The notes below the pieces were generated by a model, which saw only the letters and a list, made by a program, of their open reading frames with translations, ran no database searches and was not told the DNA's origin. From SpSt-77 sp049972045 (lineage in GTDB: Bacteria > Chloroflexota > Anaerolineae > B4-G1 > DUEL01): DNA of 7,969 nucleotides. The translations under genes were made by a program, and so were the position numbers. This document shows positions 5,839-7,969 of this stretch, piece after piece; the stretch's first letter is position 1; each line of letters begins with the position of its first letter. Where the stretch lies: assembly GCA_049972045.1 (NCBI GenBank), contig JBMFKS010000125.1:1-7969 (forward strand), read 5' to 3'.

Positions 5839-6636
5839 TTATGCCTGTGCGGCCAGCAGGCTCTCTACGACAGGGTGGAAGCGGACGTAGCGGAAAGCCT
5901 CGCCGTAGGCGAAACCGGCCCGCTGCCCAATCTGCGCCGCCTCCGAACGGAGCGCCCAGGCCATCGCGGCCGCCGGGTCCTCCACCATCGGCCCCAGCAT
6001 CGCCTTCAGGTCCAGCCCGGCCAGTTGGGCCTGCCGTACCACCTCATCCACCAGGAAGCGCACCTGGCTTTTGTGTTCGGCCATCGCGGCGATTTTCTTC
6101 TCTATCGTGTCGGTGATGTCCACGATTTTGTTGGCTCCCGCCGGGTCGGGGGTGTAGAAGTACTTCTCCACCACGAAGTGGGGCTCCAGCCCTTCGTCCA
6201 TATGCTCCGGGTGGAAAAGGGGGAGGTGACAGAAATTGACGGCGTCGGAGGCGGCGCGGGCCACAGCCCGATGGTCGGGGTGGACCTCAGCGATGTAGAG
6301 GGGGTCTTCGGCGATGACGACATCCGGCCTGTGCTGGCGGATGAGGCGGACGAACTGCTCCCGCAACAGCCCCGGCGGCAGCAGGGCCAGTTCCAGGTCG
6401 GGGTGTTCCAGAAAGATGGGAGGTTCGGTGCCCAGGACGGCGGCCGCGTGCGTCGCCTCCTCCCGGCGGATCGCGGCCAGAGTTTCCGCGTCGTACTCAA
6501 AGGAGCCTTTGTTGCCGCTGGACGCGATGACAATGATGACCCGCGCCCCCTCGGCGACCATCTTCGCGATAGTCCCTCCGGCGAAGACTTCTGCGTCGTC
6601 AGGGTGCGGGGTGAGAACCAGGACTGTTCTGGACAT
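5839..6636 (-). CDS. PIG-L/LmbE-family zinc deacetylase
   Basis: A 265-residue enzyme of the family that removes acetyl (or similar acyl) groups from N-acetylglucosaminyl compounds, including MshB and BshB of low-molecular-weight thiol synthesis. It has the defining motif PHPDDAE (10-16) with H11 and D14 as zinc ligands and D13 as probable base, and HPDH (119-122) with H122 as third ligand. GGT (20-22) and the SSGNKGS region (39-45) fit the substrate loop. The C-terminal half includes KIVDIT and HKSQVRF-like motifs common in family members. No signal peptide, so cytoplasmic. The start is the ATG of MSRTVLVL with AAAGGAG 4 nt upstream; the frame is open to 6897 but overlaps the reductase gene by over 240 nt and has no site of its own. 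It starts 14 nt after the reductase stop and ends 34 nt before the MFS gene, so an operon is likely. True substrate cannot be assigned. Confidence 0.93.
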   Translation of the reverse strand: MSRTVLVLTPHPDDAEVFAGGTIAKMVAEGARVIIVIASSGNKGSFEYDAETLAAIRREEATHAAAVLGTEPPIFLEHPDLELALLPPGLLREQFVRLIRQHRPDVVIAEDPLYIAEVHPDHRAVARAASDAVNFCHLPLFHPEHMDEGLEPHFVVEKYFYTPDPAGANKIVDITDTIEKKIAAMAEHKSQVRFLVDEVVRQAQLAGLDLKAMLGPMVEDPAAAMAWALRSEAAQIGQRAGFAYGEAFRYVRFHPVVESLLAAQA

Positions 6637-6640
6637 ATTG

Positions 6641-6647
6641 CTCCTTT
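6641..6647 (-). promoter_or_regulatory. Shine-Dalgarno that fixes the PIG-L start
   Basis: AAAGGAG on the minus strand, 4 nt before the ATG at 6636 and directly after the reductase stop codon (6651-6653). It supports re-initiation within one transcript and excludes the longer upstream frame. Confidence 0.8.
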
Positions 6648-6650
6648 CGG

Positions 6651-7586
6651 TTACAATTGCAATTCTCCCCGTGCCCGCCGCTCCTGAGGCCAGAGGGCAT
6701 AGTACAGAAAGCGGTGGAGCGGGGTCTCCACTCTGGCGGCTTCCCCCAGCCGCACGACAGCCCCAGCCAGGTAGTCCAGTTCGGAGGGCTTCCCGGCGGC
6801 GATGTCTCGCTGCATGGAGGTTGTCCCTTCCGGGGGCAGGCTGTCTATCAGGGCCATGGTGCGCGCGGGAGCGTCGTCGGGGAGGTGGACGCCGCACGCC
6901 CGCCCCACGGCGAAGGCCTCGGCGATGGCGTCTTCCAGCATCCGGCGAAGTTGGGGGACACTCCGCAATACCCCCACCGGAGCCCGGGTCACCGCGCCCA
7001 GGGCGGCGAAGGGGGCGATGAACAGGAACTTCTCCCAGAGGGCAACGTGGATGTCGGCGGGGATTTCGGCCCGGACACCGGCCCGCTCAAAGGCGGCTCT
7101 CAGGCGCTCCGCCCGCTCGGTGGGGCGGCCGTCCAGTTCCCCGAAGGCCACGTACGGCTCCATCCCGCCATGGCGGATGCGGCCTGGCTCCGGGACGGTG
7201 CTGATGATGCGGCAGAGGCCTCCCAGAACCCGCTCCCGCCCCCAGACCGTCGCCAGTTGGTCCGGTGCCTCCACCCCGTTCTCCAGGGGGACGATGAAGG
7301 TCTCCGGGCCGAGGAGAGGCCCCATCTTCGGTGCCACCTCCGGCACTTGCCAGGCCTTGACGCCGACCAGGACCCCATCCACCGGCCCGGCCTCTTCGGG
7401 GTTGTCGGTGGCCTGAGCGGGATGAATGCGGAAATCTCCCAGCGGGCTTTCTACATAGAGGCCTTGCCGGCGAATGGCCTCCAGGTGCGCCCCCCGAGCG
7501 ATGAAGACCACATCCTCCCCGGCGGAGGCCAGCCGGGCGCCAAAGTATCCTCCTACCGCGCCGGCGCCAAAGACCGCGATGCGCAT
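6651..7586 (-). CDS. 2-dehydropantoate 2-reductase-family oxidoreductase (PanE/ApbA-like)
   Basis: A 311-residue NADPH-dependent enzyme of the ketopantoate reductase family, which reduces 2-dehydropantoate to pantoate in the pantothenate and CoA pathway (EC 1.1.1.169). The Rossmann motif GAGAVGGYFG (7-16; G7, G9, G12) is followed by IARG (29-32), with R31 placed to bind the NADPH phosphate. ENGV (102-105) is the family loop. WEKF (184-187) supplies the catalytic K186, and SMQRDI (257-262) plus KPSELDYLAG (266-275) form the C-terminal substrate site with S257 and E269. Nothing essential is missing. The start has the best ribosome site in the window, AGGAGGTGA (7590-7598), just before the ATG. 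It leads a three- or four-gene run with a PIG-L deacetylase and an MFS carrier and no other pantothenate gene nearby. Paralogues of this family reduce other 2-keto acids, so the pantothenate role is not certain. Confidence 0.93.
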   Translation of the reverse strand: MRIAVFGAGAVGGYFGARLASAGEDVVFIARGAHLEAIRRQGLYVESPLGDFRIHPAQATDNPEEAGPVDGVLVGVKAWQVPEVAPKMGPLLGPETFIVPLENGVEAPDQLATVWGRERVLGGLCRIISTVPEPGRIRHGGMEPYVAFGELDGRPTERAERLRAAFERAGVRAEIPADIHVALWEKFLFIAPFAALGAVTRAPVGVLRSVPQLRRMLEDAIAEAFAVGRACGVHLPDDAPARTMALIDSLPPEGTTSMQRDIAAGKPSELDYLAGAVVRLGEAARVETPLHRFLYYALWPQERRARGELQL

Positions 7587-7589
7587 GGT

Positions 7590-7598
7590 TCACCTCCT
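7590..7598 (-). promoter_or_regulatory. Strong Shine-Dalgarno of the reductase gene
   Basis: AGGAGGTGA on the minus strand, 3 nt (ACC) before the ATG at 7586; nearly full anti-16S complementarity, the strongest such site in the window. Confidence 0.85.
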
Positions 7599-7606
7599 GT
7601 TATCTT

Positions 7607-7623
7607 TCCCGCAAGAGGCGGGA
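7607..7623. other. Leader hairpin upstream of the reductase gene
   Basis: TCCCGC (7607-7612) and GCGGGA (7618-7623) pair around AAGAG. It would lie in the 5' leader between the candidate promoter (7652-7680) and the Shine-Dalgarno (7590-7598). It is short and leaves the ribosome site free, so any regulatory role is speculative. Confidence 0.4.
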
Positions 7624-7651
7624 GCAGTTCTCTCCAGCCTCGTTGCCTCCC

Positions 7652-7680
7652 TTTTTACCACGACTGCTGAATTTTCACAA
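7652..7680 (-). promoter_or_regulatory. Candidate promoter for the reductase/PIG-L/MFS operon
   Basis: On the minus strand TTGTGA (7675-7680) and TAAAAA (7652-7657) are separated by exactly 17 nt, with TGG just before the -10 as an extended element. The transcript would start near 7645 and have a leader of about 60 nt. Each hexamer matches the sigma-70 consensus at four of six positions. No better candidate lies between the reductase start and the plus-strand remnant. Confidence 0.4.
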
Positions 7681-7696
7681 GAGAGGTCTGCTGGAA

Positions 7697-7711
7697 GGCA
7701 TCCTGGATGCC
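7697..7711. promoter_or_regulatory. 15-nt dyad upstream of the candidate promoter
   Basis: GGCATCC and GGATGCC are perfect inverted arms around a single T. The site is centred roughly 60 nt upstream of the predicted transcription start of the reductase operon, a usual place for an activator or upstream operator. It could also be a chance palindrome, since it touches the start of the antiporter-like remnant. Confidence 0.3.
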
Positions 7712-7716
7712 GGCAA

Positions 7717-7935
7717 CTTGCCATCTTCTACACGCGGGGCAACCTCCTCAGCGCGATTTCCCCGGATCTGGCGCTGGTGGGCCTGTTGGGGCTCCTGCTG
7801 ACGGGCATCGGGCTGATCGGCAACCAGGCCCGGCTGGACCGGCTGGTCTGGGTGGTGGAACTGGATGGCATTCTGCTGGTGGTGGGGTATCGGGCAGGGC
7901 TGGGGTTTCTGTATCTGCGGGGAATTGGCCTGTAG
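7717..7935 (+). pseudogene. C-terminal remnant of a cation-antiporter-like membrane protein
   Basis: The plus-strand frame ending at TAG 7933-7935 encodes about 72 residues that look like real membrane protein, from LAIFYTRG to LYLRGIGL. There are two hydrophobic segments, about ALVGLLGLLLTGIGLIG and DGILLVVGYRAGLGFLYL, joined by a charged loop (NQARLDRL). From memory this matches the last two helices of Na+/Ca2+-exchanger-superfamily proteins (often named cation transporter or sodium:proton exchanger), where a FYR-G element precedes a similar pair of helices. The frame has no plausible start codon or ribosome site near 7700; further upstream it only runs antisense to the reductase. The helices that should precede it are absent, so this is most likely the 3' end of a gene cut by a rearrangement. 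The left limit is approximate. It is the only plus-strand coding signal in the window. Confidence 0.5.
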
Positions 7936-7952
7936 GGGTATATGCGGCGGCG

Positions 7953-7969
7953 GCCCGCCAAAGGCGGGC
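7953..7969. repeat. Hairpin cut by the window end
   Basis: GCCCGCC (7953-7959) and GGCGGGC (7963-7969) pair around AAA. The preceding bases extend a GC-rich arm, GCGGCGGCGGCC (7944-7955), shared with the palindrome at 4451-4493, so the full palindrome probably continues past the window. It lies 17 nt after the remnant's stop codon. Confidence 0.6.

Noticed and set aside
4857..6116. Plus-strand open frame of 419 codons
   Set aside because: Antisense to the MFS and PIG-L genes; the product is a low-complexity Asp/Gly/Pro/Gln mix without recognisable domains.
3335..6636. Bacillithiol or mycothiol synthesis genes, from a GT4 enzyme near a PIG-L deacetylase
   Set aside because: The glycosyltransferase opens with MRIAINAWFWDHPETGSGQY, unlike BshA or MshA as I know them, an MFS gene lies between, and no ligase or acetyltransferase is present.
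6657..7670. Plus-strand open frame of 337 codons
   Set aside because: Antisense to the intact reductase gene and lacking any family motif or ribosome site.

Overview
This GC-rich window reads like a chromosomal segment of a free-living bacterium. Chloroflexota, perhaps an Anaerolineae-like lineage, is my best guess, from the gene mix (an M29 aminopeptidase, an M28 lipoprotein, a UDP-glucuronate decarboxylase) and the many gene-end palindromes. That is an inference from style; no phylogenetic marker is present. There are no RNA genes, CRISPR arrays, transposases or recognisable defence genes.

Seven intact genes lie on the minus strand and read from right to left. The first group is a tight run: a ketopantoate-reductase-like enzyme (6651-7586), a PIG-L/LmbE-type zinc deacetylase (5839-6636, 14 nt later) and a 12-TM MFS carrier of the Spinster-like type (4500-5804, 34 nt later). 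A GT4 glycosyltransferase (3335-4438) follows after 61 nt that are almost filled by a perfect 20-bp palindrome. A candidate promoter (7652-7680) and a strong Shine-Dalgarno precede the first gene. The run suggests uptake or export plus processing of a small amide or sugar-type metabolite, but the substrate cannot be read from sequence.

The 196 nt between the glycosyltransferase and the next gene hold five hairpins packed together (3187-3352; the last forms the 3' end of the glycosyltransferase gene) and a candidate extended -10 promoter. The second group then starts: an M29 metallo-aminopeptidase (2035-3138), an M28 lipoprotein that looks like a glutaminyl-peptide cyclotransferase (1158-2021), and a UDP-glucuronate decarboxylase that makes UDP-xylose (161-1114). 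The two peptidase-fold enzymes are nearly abutting and probably co-transcribed. The decarboxylase follows after a spacer made of four 7-nt tandem repeats.

The left edge (1-160) holds a large imperfect inverted repeat with an 8-nt internal period and a short open frame without a start. The right edge (7587-7969) holds the control region of the first operon, the C-terminal remnant of a cation-antiporter-like membrane protein on the plus strand (about 7717-7935), and a hairpin cut by the window end.

I found no convincing new multi-gene system. The most interesting material is the set of palindromes and micro-repeats between genes, the glycosyltransferase start without a Shine-Dalgarno, and the altered metal site of the cyclotransferase-like protein.
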